DNA of 64,000 nucleotides from Porticoccus sp002390525 (lineage in GTDB: Bacteria > Pseudomonadota > Gammaproteobacteria > Pseudomonadales > Porticoccaceae). Each line of letters opens with the position of its first letter. The stretch's first letter is position 1. Made by a program: the position numbers and the translations under genes. The notes beneath the pieces are model-generated. The model ran no database searches. It was not told the DNA's origin and saw only the letters and a program-made list of their open reading frames with translations. The stretch covers positions 1,054,001 to 1,118,000 of the forward strand of contig OX044352.1 of NCBI GenBank assembly GCA_943846655.1. The letters run 5' to 3'. Shown here piece after piece: positions 17,930-25,360 of this stretch.

Positions 17930-18673
17930 TTAAGCGCCAGCATCAGATTTACGTTGAGCAATCATATAGATCATAACACCGAAACCTGCTTTAGCAACAA
18001 TATCTGCAATTGTATAACCCACTTGAACAGCAGCATTAATTTTACCAAGCTCTAAGGCACCTATGCCAAGCATTGGTAGAATAAAGACTATTGGGTAGAA
18101 GCACCAAGAAAGTATAGTTAAAGTTCTTGCATTAGCTACCAATCCTCTAACACTAGTGGGTTGAGAGTTTATTGAGGCACCTAAACCTATAATCAATTCT
18201 TTTACAATGTAAAAAAATGGGATCATTGCAGCAGTCCACCACAACCAACGCTCCTCTCCAGTAGCGGCAACTTCGCCTGGGTAACCTAGAACAACCATTA
18301 ATGCTGAAGCGACTGCTAGCTTGATGCCTTTTGAATAAGTATCTTTCTTACTCAATCTCATCACAAGGACAAGTTCTAGTAAAAGCAGTGGCACAGTTAG
18401 TAACCAGTCAACATAACGATATGCATCGTTGAATGCTGAGCCAGTAGCAATCACTGTTCCATCTTTAAGGGTATATGCATGCTCAAAGCTTTCAAACATT
18501 CTGACATAATGATAGAAGGCAATTAGGCATACTAAGCCTGATAGCGTAAGTGCTGTTTTATATGCTGGAGCAACTTGGCTACGCTGAGCAAACATAAATA
18601 CTGTAGCTGCTCCAAATGTTGCAATAGCAAAGGACAATGAATTAAAGACGAGATTGTAATCACTTAATTCCAT
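17930..18673 (-). CDS. Xanthorhodopsin-like light-driven proton pump
   Basis: Seven-helix retinal protein of the inner membrane. The 247 residues match the xanthorhodopsin family rather than proteorhodopsin: FYHYVRMFESFEHAYTL, FNDAYRYVDWLLTVPLLL, VLGYPGEV and VGYTIADIVAKAGFGV. Functional residues: His55, proton acceptor Asp89, Thr93, donor Glu100 (a DTE pump motif) and the Schiff-base Lys228. The tuning site corresponding to proteorhodopsin 105 is Leu97, predicting green absorption. The residue matching the antenna-window Gly156 of Salinibacter xanthorhodopsin is Trp146. AAGGGGAG lies 5 bases before the ATG. Its own terminator follows. Confidence 0.95.
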   Translation of the reverse strand: MELSDYNLVFNSLSFAIATFGAATVFMFAQRSQVAPAYKTALTLSGLVCLIAFYHYVRMFESFEHAYTLKDGTVIATGSAFNDAYRYVDWLLTVPLLLLELVLVMRLSKKDTYSKGIKLAVASALMVVLGYPGEVAATGEERWLWWTAAMIPFFYIVKELIIGLGASINSQPTSVRGLVANARTLTILSWCFYPIVFILPMLGIGALELGKINAAVQVGYTIADIVAKAGFGVMIYMIAQRKSDAGA

Positions 18674-18752
18674 TCTTTTCTCCCCTTAAAAAACTATAAT
18701 TTTTTACAGCACCCTCTTAAATACACATTACGAAAAATTGAGAAGATATTAT

Positions 18753-18798
18753 AAAAAATTGGCGTTACAGGACTAAATATATCGCCCTATAACGCCAA
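18753..18798 (-). terminator. Intrinsic terminator after the proteorhodopsin gene
   Basis: Arms at 18759-18771 and 18786-18798 form 13 pairs (one is a G-U wobble in the minus-strand RNA) with a 14-base loop, followed on the minus strand by six uridines (18758-18753). It lies 32 bases after the proteorhodopsin stop and about 80 bases before the next rhodopsin start. Confidence 0.88.
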
Positions 18799-18829
18799 AC
18801 TTGCTACTTGATATTCGAACTACAGGTTA

Positions 18830-19525
18830 TTAAGCCTTAGACGAAGATGTAGCTGCTACCCAAATAACAACACCGAATGCAATCTTGTTAACGAAGTCTG
18901 CAAGGTTGTATACAAGGTTGAGGTTAGATGCAGCATCACCACCTGCACCAGCACCTACGATATAACCTATGGGATAGATTGACCACCCAACAGTTACAAT
19001 TAAACGCAGTGCATTGAAGGCAGTTTTACTTGCTTCAGTACCTTGGGCTGCGCTGATTTGACTAGCTTCACCAACGAAGATTTCGTAGATGATGTATATC
19101 CAACCAGCCATACCAATTGCGAATGCTGGCCAATAGGACATAGCTCCAACTTCACCGAGATATCCGCCAACTAGCATCACAACGGATGCAATTAACAGCT
19201 TCCAGAATAAAGCAGCACGAACTACAGCTATAGCAGAAAGAATCAAGAAAAACTCGACAATCTGCAGTGGTACAGTTAACAACCAATCGACATAGCGGAA
19301 GACTGTCGGGCTTGCACCTGTTGATACCCAAACCCCTCGCATGTAGAAATAGTGAATCGCTGCAATACCAGTTACCATCGCCGCAACGGTTAAAGATGTT
19401 TTCCACTTGCCTTCTGCGCGATCGCGTTCAACAGTGAAAAAGTAAGTTGCCGCAACCATTGCTGCGGATATAATCCAGAAACTGACTCCTGTATAATCAC
19501 TAGGATTTAAACCTGTCGTTTCCAT
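18830..19525 (-). CDS. Proteorhodopsin, blue-type tuning residue
   Basis: Light-driven proton pump of the classical proteorhodopsin family (SDYTGVSFW, FTVERDRAEGKWKTSLTV, SPTVFRYVDWLLTVPLQIVEFFLIL, YNLADFVNKIAFGVVIW). Of 231 residues: His58, acceptor Asp80, Thr84, tuning residue Gln88 (proteorhodopsin position 105; Gln means blue absorption), donor Glu91 and Schiff-base Lys214. Unlike SAR86 and SAR11 proteorhodopsins it has no N-terminal signal peptide; an in-frame TAA lies five codons upstream and AGGAGAG precedes the ATG, so the start is secure. Sampled lines are about 40-48% GC, richer than the crt genes. Confidence 0.97.
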   Translation of the reverse strand: METTGLNPSDYTGVSFWIISAAMVAATYFFTVERDRAEGKWKTSLTVAAMVTGIAAIHYFYMRGVWVSTGASPTVFRYVDWLLTVPLQIVEFFLILSAIAVVRAALFWKLLIASVVMLVGGYLGEVGAMSYWPAFAIGMAGWIYIIYEIFVGEASQISAAQGTEASKTAFNALRLIVTVGWSIYPIGYIVGAGAGGDAASNLNLVYNLADFVNKIAFGVVIWVAATSSSKA

Positions 19526-19547
19526 GTTTCTCTCCTTTTACTTTTAT

Positions 19548-19583
19548 TAAGTTTTATTTTCACATTAATGTAAATATTAAAGC
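19548..19583 (-). promoter_or_regulatory. Candidate promoter for the proteorhodopsin gene
   Basis: On the minus strand a TTGCAA hexamer is followed after 16 bases by TAATGT, about 30 bases before the start. The match to sigma-70 boxes is only fair. Confidence 0.3.
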
Positions 19584-19823
19584 TTGCAAGTCTTAACGCC
19601 TGCTTCAAATTACTACTTAAATGAGCCTTTCTTTGCAAGACAAATTGTTTGCCTAAAGGAAGCACCTGTCTAATTTGAACAATGAAGACCTTTTAGTCAA
19701 TAGATTTTTGCTAAAAAACTAATATAAAATTACATATAATTGATATTTAATGAAATTAAATACCTGTTTATTATTGAATCTTCAGGGCTGCAGGCCAGAC
19801 ACACCAGTTAATTTTAATAAAAG

Positions 19824-19842
19824 ATAGTAATCATTATCATCT
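19824..19842. promoter_or_regulatory. Possible Fur-box-like site
   Basis: The stretch around aatcattatc matches 14 of 19 positions of the classical Fur consensus GATAATGATAATCATTATC, with the right half perfect and the left half poor. In AT-rich DNA this could be chance. Confidence 0.2.
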
Positions 19843-19874
19843 AAAATAAAGAATTTACTTAAATTATGAACTTC

Positions 19875-19892
19875 ATCTATGTATACATAGAT
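19875..19892. promoter_or_regulatory. Perfect 18-base palindrome upstream of pyrE
   Basis: The sequence atctatgtatacatagat is identical on both strands and lies 64-81 bases before the pyrE start, where a dimeric repressor or activator could bind. No regulator is identified. Confidence 0.45.
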
Positions 19893-19955
19893 AAAACTAG
19901 CCTATTCTGGCAATATTAAGTATGTAAATTTTTTAATTCTTGTTCTGGAGTAGTG

Positions 19956-20636
19956 ATGTCATTTAATAGCTTCCCTGATAAAAAACTTATAGCATCCTTG
20001 AGCGCTAAAATGTTAATAGAGATTGGGGCAATCAATTTTAGGCCAAGTGATCCTTATATTCTGACATCTGGTAAAGCAAGTCCAGTCTATATCGACTGTA
20101 GAAAGATAATATCCTACCCTAGAGTTAGGTCGGCTCTTATGGATTTTGGAGCTTCCGTGGTGCTGAGAGATATTGGCTTTGAGTCTATAGATGCTATAGC
20201 TGGTGGAGAAACAGCTGGTATACCCTTTGCTGCTTGGCTTTCAGAAAGGCTTTCTCTGCCAATGCAGTATGTAAGAAAGAAACCAAAAGGATTTGGTAAG
20301 GATGCGCAAATAGAAGGTCATATCACAGAAGGGTCCAAGGTTCTCTTAGTCGAGGATTTAACTACAGATGGAGGTAGTAAAATTAAGTTTTGTAATGCTC
20401 TTCGAGAGGCCGGTGCAGAAGTTACCGATACCTTTGTCCTCTTTTTTTACGATATTTTTCCTGACACAAAAAAAATACTTGCTAAAAATGATATAAGGTT
20501 ACATTTCCTTACGACATGGAAAGATGTTTTATCTGTATGCAGAGATACTAGTTATATAGACGAGTCATCAATTCTGACGATTGAAGAGTACTTAAACGAT
20601 CCGAATGGATGGTCTGAAATGAATGGAGGCAAATAA
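19956..20636 (+). CDS. pyrE: Orotate phosphoribosyltransferase, alphaproteobacterial type
   Basis: Converts orotate and PRPP to OMP in pyrimidine synthesis. The 226 residues carry the PRPP loop VLLVEDLTTDGGSK and SGKASPVYIDCRK, GGETAGIPFAAWL, MQYVRKKPKGFG and FVLFFYDIFPDT. These blocks resemble the alphaproteobacterial PyrE form more than the shorter E. coli-type enzyme, so the gene may have been acquired. The ATG at 19956 is chosen over the GTG just before it because GGAG lies 5 bases upstream of the ATG. Confidence 0.92.
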   Translation: MSFNSFPDKKLIASLSAKMLIEIGAINFRPSDPYILTSGKASPVYIDCRKIISYPRVRSALMDFGASVVLRDIGFESIDAIAGGETAGIPFAAWLSERLSLPMQYVRKKPKGFGKDAQIEGHITEGSKVLLVEDLTTDGGSKIKFCNALREAGAEVTDTFVLFFYDIFPDTKKILAKNDIRLHFLTTWKDVLSVCRDTSYIDESSILTIEEYLNDPNGWSEMNGGK

Positions 20637-20729
20637 ATACCTTAGAGTGCCTTAAGAAATTTTTATTGATATTATTAATTTTATTTACTTATCTTTTTCT
20701 ACAAACATGCGTCCAAACTAGTGCTAACT

Positions 20730-22025
20730 ATGACAAAGCCTTTAACACCAGAGCAGGTTGCTATTATTGATAAGAATCATATATGGCATCCCTACTCTTC
20801 TTTAACAAAACCTATACCAGCATACCAGGTCGTGAGTGCCTCTGGAGTCCGATTAAAATTATCTGATGGCACAGAATTGATAGACGGCATGTCTTCATGG
20901 TGGTCAGCTATCCATGGTTATAACCATCCTGCGTTAAATAAAGCTTTGATAGATCAGATAGGCAAGGTTTCTCATGTCATGTTTGGAGGTATTACGCATG
21001 AGCCTGCCGCTACTCTTTGTAAGACTTTAGTTGACATTACTCCTGATGGTCTAGATAAGGTGTTTCTGTCAGATTCTGGATCAGTGAGTGTAGAGGTGGC
21101 TCTTAAGATGGCCCTACAATTTTGGTCATCTCAAGAGCGTTTTGAGAAGTCTCGGTTTCTCAGCTTTAAAAAGGGGTATCACGGCGATACATTAGGAGCT
21201 ATGTCTGTCTGTGATCCAGTAAATGGAATGCATTCCCTTTTTAACCATACTCTTGATAAGCAAATTTTTGCAGAAGCACCTATTTGTGGTTTCCATGATG
21301 CCTGGGAAGATAGATATATATATGACGTTAAATCGAAATTAGAAGCAAACTCCCAAAATATAGCAGCTGTAATTATTGAGCCAGTAATGCAGGGTGCCGG
21401 AGGGTTAAATTTTTATTCTCCATTTTATATGCAGGAAATTCGAAAACTGTGTGACAGTTATGATGTTTTGTTGATTGCAGATGAAATTGCTACAGGCTTC
21501 GGTCGCACAGGCAAGTTATTTGCATGCGAGTGGTCAGATACAAGTCCCGATATCTTATGCCTTGGCAAGGCATTAACAGGAGGCTACATGACTCTAGCAG
21601 CAACACTTTGTACGAGCAAGATAAGTAACACTATATGCTCAGGAGGTTCAGGTGTTTTTATGCATGGACCCACCTATATGGGAAATCCTCTAGCTTGCTC
21701 TGTTGCCAATGCTAGTATCGACTTACTTTTAGATACTGATTGGCAGACAACCATTAAAAGAATCAACACCCAGTTAAAAGATCAGCTTTCAGGTCTAGAC
21801 GAGCATCGTAGTGTAAAAGATGTCAGATGTTTGGGGGCGATTGGCGTTGTTGAGATGTTTGAAAAAATTGATGTTGGTAAAATACAAAAAGAGTTCGTTT
21901 CCGAGGGTATATGGATAAGGCCTTTTGATAAAAGAATATATTTAATGCCTCCTTATAATATCTCGTCTGAGGATCTAAAAAAATTAACCAATGGAATTAT
22001 AAAAGTCATCAATAGACTTTACTAA
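20730..22025 (+). CDS. bioA: Adenosylmethionine-8-amino-7-oxononanoate aminotransferase
   Basis: PLP enzyme of biotin synthesis making 7,8-diaminopelargonate. The 431 residues show HIWHPYSSLTKP, the GMSSWWSAIHGYNHP opening, SGSVSVEVALKMA, the PLP-site aspartate in LLIADEIATGFGRTG and the lysine in CLGKALTGGYMTLAA. The first in-frame GTG lies at 20721, but ATG at 20730 gives the usual start. It stands apart from other bio genes, which must be elsewhere. It converges on trpS. Confidence 0.94.
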   Translation: MTKPLTPEQVAIIDKNHIWHPYSSLTKPIPAYQVVSASGVRLKLSDGTELIDGMSSWWSAIHGYNHPALNKALIDQIGKVSHVMFGGITHEPAATLCKTLVDITPDGLDKVFLSDSGSVSVEVALKMALQFWSSQERFEKSRFLSFKKGYHGDTLGAMSVCDPVNGMHSLFNHTLDKQIFAEAPICGFHDAWEDRYIYDVKSKLEANSQNIAAVIIEPVMQGAGGLNFYSPFYMQEIRKLCDSYDVLLIADEIATGFGRTGKLFACEWSDTSPDILCLGKALTGGYMTLAATLCTSKISNTICSGGSGVFMHGPTYMGNPLACSVANASIDLLLDTDWQTTIKRINTQLKDQLSGLDEHRSVKDVRCLGAIGVVEMFEKIDVGKIQKEFVSEGIWIRPFDKRIYLMPPYNISSEDLKKLTNGIIKVINRLY

Positions 22026-22060
22026 CTAGTTTTCCGAGCTCGAAACTATTGGCAATCCCT

Positions 22061-23095
22061 CTAGTTTCTTATTTCAAGTGATTGTAGCCCCATACTAATG
22101 TTGATTTTTTTTAAGAATGATGCGCTATGATTTCTAGCTTTTATAGCTCCTTTGCATAATATGGACTCAATATAATCAGGAGACTCTAGTAGCTCATTAT
22201 AAAGAATTCTCGGTTTTTGAAGCTCCGCATTAACAAGCTCAAAAAGTTGCTTTTTTGCATCCCCCCATGAAATTCCATTTCTAAATGATTCTCGCATATA
22301 GCTAATTTGATCTGGTGAAGCAAACGCTCTCCAGATTTGGAACACTACAGAAGAGTCTGGATCTTTCGGCTCTCCAGGCTCTAGAAGATTTGTTTTAATT
22401 TTATTAATTTGCTTTCTTAGCTGTTTTTCAGATAAGAACAGCGGAATAGTATTTCCGTAACTCTTACTCATTTTTCTACCGTCTGTGCCTTGTAAGAGTG
22501 AGATTTGGTCGTTAACGACAGCTTGCGGTAAAGAGAACTGTTTACCATAAAGATAATTAAAGCGTTGAGCTATATCTCTGGTCATTTCTATGTGCTGAAC
22601 TTGATCTTTTCCAACTGGAACTTTGGTAGCATTAAACATGAGTATGTCTGCTGCCATCAGAATTGGATATGAGTACAAACCCATAGCTACTCCAAAATCA
22701 TTATCTTCACCAGAATCAATATTTTTTTGGACCGCATCTTTATATGCATGTGCTCTGTTCATAAGTCCTTTCGGGGCCACGCACATCAAGTACCAACATA
22801 ACTGGGGTATTTCGGGAATATCAGATTGTCGGTAGAATGTTACATTATTGGGATCTAAACCAAGTGCTAACCATGTTGCAGCAATTTCTTTTGTTGATTG
22901 ATGCACCACGTTGGGATCTTGGCACTTTATCATTGCATGAAAATCCGCAAGGAAGAAGAAGCTATCAACATTCTCTTCTTTACTAGCTTCTATCGCAGGT
23001 CGAATAGCACCCACATAGTTACCCAAATGAGGTGTTCCTGTTGTAGTTATTCCTGTAAGCACCCTATTCGAGACGTTTTTCGATTTAACTTCCAT
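22061..23095 (-). CDS. trpS: Tryptophanyl-tRNA synthetase
   Basis: Class I synthetase charging tRNA-Trp. The 344 residues have the HIGH-like TTGTPHLGNYVGAI and the KMSKS motif in GTDGRKMSKSYGNTI, plus PVGKDQVQHIEMTRDIA. Length is normal. It is the last gene on the minus-strand stretch after apeB but has its own -10 box, so it is probably also transcribed separately. Confidence 0.96.
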   Translation of the reverse strand: MEVKSKNVSNRVLTGITTTGTPHLGNYVGAIRPAIEASKEENVDSFFFLADFHAMIKCQDPNVVHQSTKEIAATWLALGLDPNNVTFYRQSDIPEIPQLCWYLMCVAPKGLMNRAHAYKDAVQKNIDSGEDNDFGVAMGLYSYPILMAADILMFNATKVPVGKDQVQHIEMTRDIAQRFNYLYGKQFSLPQAVVNDQISLLQGTDGRKMSKSYGNTIPLFLSEKQLRKQINKIKTNLLEPGEPKDPDSSVVFQIWRAFASPDQISYMRESFRNGISWGDAKKQLFELVNAELQKPRILYNELLESPDYIESILCKGAIKARNHSASFLKKINISMGLQSLEIRN

Positions 23096-23124
23096 CTAAA
23101 ATCCTGTTTAAGATAAATATAAAG

Positions 23125-23130
23125 ATTATA
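23125..23130 (-). promoter_or_regulatory. Candidate -10 box for trpS
   Basis: A perfect TATAAT on the minus strand lies 30 bases before the trpS start in the 117-base gap after apeB. The -35 region is poor. Confidence 0.45.
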
Positions 23131-23212
23131 GCTTTTTATTGGGCGTAAAAAGTATTTTATAATCATAAAATGAGCACTGCAATTTTCGGCTATACTTTTG
23201 CAATAAAGGGCC

Positions 23213-24517
23213 TCATTGTAATTTTTCTGTATCCAAGAACTTATTCAGCATTTGAAACAAGTAAAAAGCATCTTCTTTACCTGCAATTTCCCTTATAGAG
23301 TGCATGGCAAATGTAGGAACGCCTATGTCAATAGTTTTTATACCAATATTTGCTGCTGTGATAGGTCCAATAGTGCTCCCGCATGACATGTCAGCTCTAT
23401 TAACAAAAGATTGTGTTGGGATACTGATATCATTACATAAGTTTTTCAGTAATGAAGATGTCAAACTGTCGGTAGCATAACGCTGGTTGGCGTTAACTTT
23501 TATTACGAGCCCGTTGTTTATAATAGGAGAATGATTTTCATCATGTTTATCTAAAAAATTGGGATGAACGCCATGTGCATTATCAGTAGAAATAAGCATT
23601 GAGTTTGCAACGACACGGGACTTAGTCTCGGCCTGATCAAAAAGCCGATTGAGCACTGATTCCATAAATGCTCCATTTGCACCTATAGCAGAGGTGCTTC
23701 CAACTTCCTCATGATCATAGCAGGCAAGCATACTAGTTACTTGTTTATTAGTTCTGATGATTGCCTGAACACCAGCAAAGCAACTTAAAAGATTATCGAG
23801 TCTTGCGCTAGATATGAAGTCTTTTTTAAGCCCGATTAAACCTGGTGGCTGAGTATCATAAAAGGAAAGATCGTAATCTATTACTGACAAGTTGTCAGAT
23901 TTTGATGTCGAAGATAATTGAGATACGAGTTTTTTAGCCAAAATATCTCTAAAATCTTCATTATTTGTGTGGCGTACAGTTAAGATTGGACGCATCCCAG
24001 TTTCAGGATTAACTATGTAGCCATTATTTGCATCTCTATTTAAGTGAATTGCTAGACTTGGGATAACAGCGATTGGTTTTTTAAAATCTATTAATGCTAC
24101 AGCAAGCTTATTATCTTTATTTTTAAAAGTAACTTTCCCAGCGATAGACAGATCACGATCAAACCATGTATTTAGGAGCACTCCACCATAAACCTCTACG
24201 CCTAATTGAAAATATGTTTTTTTGTGGATCTCTGGGTTAGGTTTTATTTTTAAGCAAGGGCTGTCAGTGTGTGCCCCAACAAGACGAATACCCGTTTCTA
24301 TAGGTTCTTTGGCCCCAACAATAAACGCGATAATAGATGAATCATTACGAGTTACGTAATATCCATTATTACTTTTTAGACACCAAGGTTCATTTTCATC
24401 TAGACATTCAAACCCTGCAGAATTTAAAAACTTCTTCATATTATCTACAGCATGGTAAGATGTCGGAGAATTTTTAATAAATTCAATTAGTTGTTCGCTA
24501 TAACTAAAGTTATTCAT
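23213..24517 (-). CDS. apeB: M18 family aspartyl-type aminopeptidase
   Basis: Cytoplasmic zinc aminopeptidase removing N-terminal residues, preferring acidic ones in characterised relatives. The 434 residues carry the M18 metal-site blocks: GAHTDSPCLKIKPNP, ACYDHEEVGSTSAIGA and STDNAHGVHPNF, and a final FAMHSIREIAG. Together with the secreted M3 peptidase and Opp transporter further along, it could finish the breakdown of imported peptides. It follows uppP by 19 bases. Confidence 0.93.
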   Translation of the reverse strand: MNNFSYSEQLIEFIKNSPTSYHAVDNMKKFLNSAGFECLDENEPWCLKSNNGYYVTRNDSSIIAFIVGAKEPIETGIRLVGAHTDSPCLKIKPNPEIHKKTYFQLGVEVYGGVLLNTWFDRDLSIAGKVTFKNKDNKLAVALIDFKKPIAVIPSLAIHLNRDANNGYIVNPETGMRPILTVRHTNNEDFRDILAKKLVSQLSSTSKSDNLSVIDYDLSFYDTQPPGLIGLKKDFISSARLDNLLSCFAGVQAIIRTNKQVTSMLACYDHEEVGSTSAIGANGAFMESVLNRLFDQAETKSRVVANSMLISTDNAHGVHPNFLDKHDENHSPIINNGLVIKVNANQRYATDSLTSSLLKNLCNDISIPTQSFVNRADMSCGSTIGPITAANIGIKTIDIGVPTFAMHSIREIAGKEDAFYLFQMLNKFLDTEKLQ

Positions 24518-24536
24518 ATAATTTCTCAGATTGTTT

Positions 24537-25340
24537 TTATTTAGTACCGATTGCGATCATAATCAAGAATATACCTAAAATGAGCCTATAAATAACAAAG
24601 GGTATCATCCCTACTTTATTGATTAAAATAACAAATAAATTTATACATGTGTACGCAGCTAAAAAGGATATTAATGCTCCGAGCATAAGATCTCCCCAGT
24701 GGATAGCAGTATCGCCGGCTATTTGGGCGACTTTATATGAACCACTTAAAAAAATAATTGGTATAGCCAGTAAGAAAGAAAACTTAGCTGCAGCTGTTCT
24801 TTCAAATCCCAATAAAAGAGCAGCTGTGATAGTTATTCCAGATCTTGATGTCCCAGGTATGAGTGCTAGAGTCTGAGCAAGTCCAACCAAGAGTGCAGTT
24901 TTCCATGTAAATTCATTTAATTTTTTTGTCTTTACAGAAGTGTAGTCTGCAAAACCGAGAGCTAATCCAAAAATTATAGTTGCAACTGCTATGATGCTTA
25001 GAGTTCTCAAATGTAATTCAATTAAGTTCCCGAAAATTAGCCCAATCAATCCAGCTGGAATCGTTGATAAAATAATACACCAGCATAATCTACTCTCTGC
25101 AGTGTTCCCTCCGTTAATGAAGCTAGACAACCAAGCACATAATAATTTTTTAATATCATCATATAAATAAATAATTACAGCGATTAGAGAGCCAATATGT
25201 AAAGCTATATCAAAAGCTAAACCTTGATCTCTCCAGCCTAGCAGCACAGATGGTAAAATTAGATGAGCTGAGCTAGAAATAGGCAAAAATTCAGTTAAAC
25301 CCTGTATTAAAGATAGAGCTATTAAATGCAATAAATCCAC
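24537..25340 (-). CDS. uppP: Undecaprenyl-diphosphate phosphatase UppP/BacA
   Basis: Membrane phosphatase recycling the undecaprenyl carrier lipid for peptidoglycan and other wall polymers. The 267 residues are mostly hydrophobic and contain the two family motifs: GLTEFLPISSSAHLIL near the N terminus and PGTSRSGITI in the middle. It lies 20 bases after tsaB. Confidence 0.95.
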   Translation of the reverse strand: MDLLHLIALSLIQGLTEFLPISSSAHLILPSVLLGWRDQGLAFDIALHIGSLIAVIIYLYDDIKKLLCAWLSSFINGGNTAESRLCWCIILSTIPAGLIGLIFGNLIELHLRTLSIIAVATIIFGLALGFADYTSVKTKKLNEFTWKTALLVGLAQTLALIPGTSRSGITITAALLLGFERTAAAKFSFLLAIPIIFLSGSYKVAQIAGDTAIHWGDLMLGALISFLAAYTCINLFVILINKVGMIPFVIYRLILGIFLIMIAIGTK

Positions 25341-25360
25341 TAGATTCTATCCTTCTACTT

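Larger units (their letters stand above)
19526..19955. other. 430-base non-coding divergent region between proteorhodopsin and pyrE
   Basis: No coding frame or RNA gene is recognised here. The region is AT-rich and must carry the promoters for the proteorhodopsin (minus) and pyrE (plus). It contains a perfect 18-base palindrome (19875-19892) and a stretch resembling half of a Fur box (near 19824-19842), both on the pyrE side. Confidence 0.6.
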
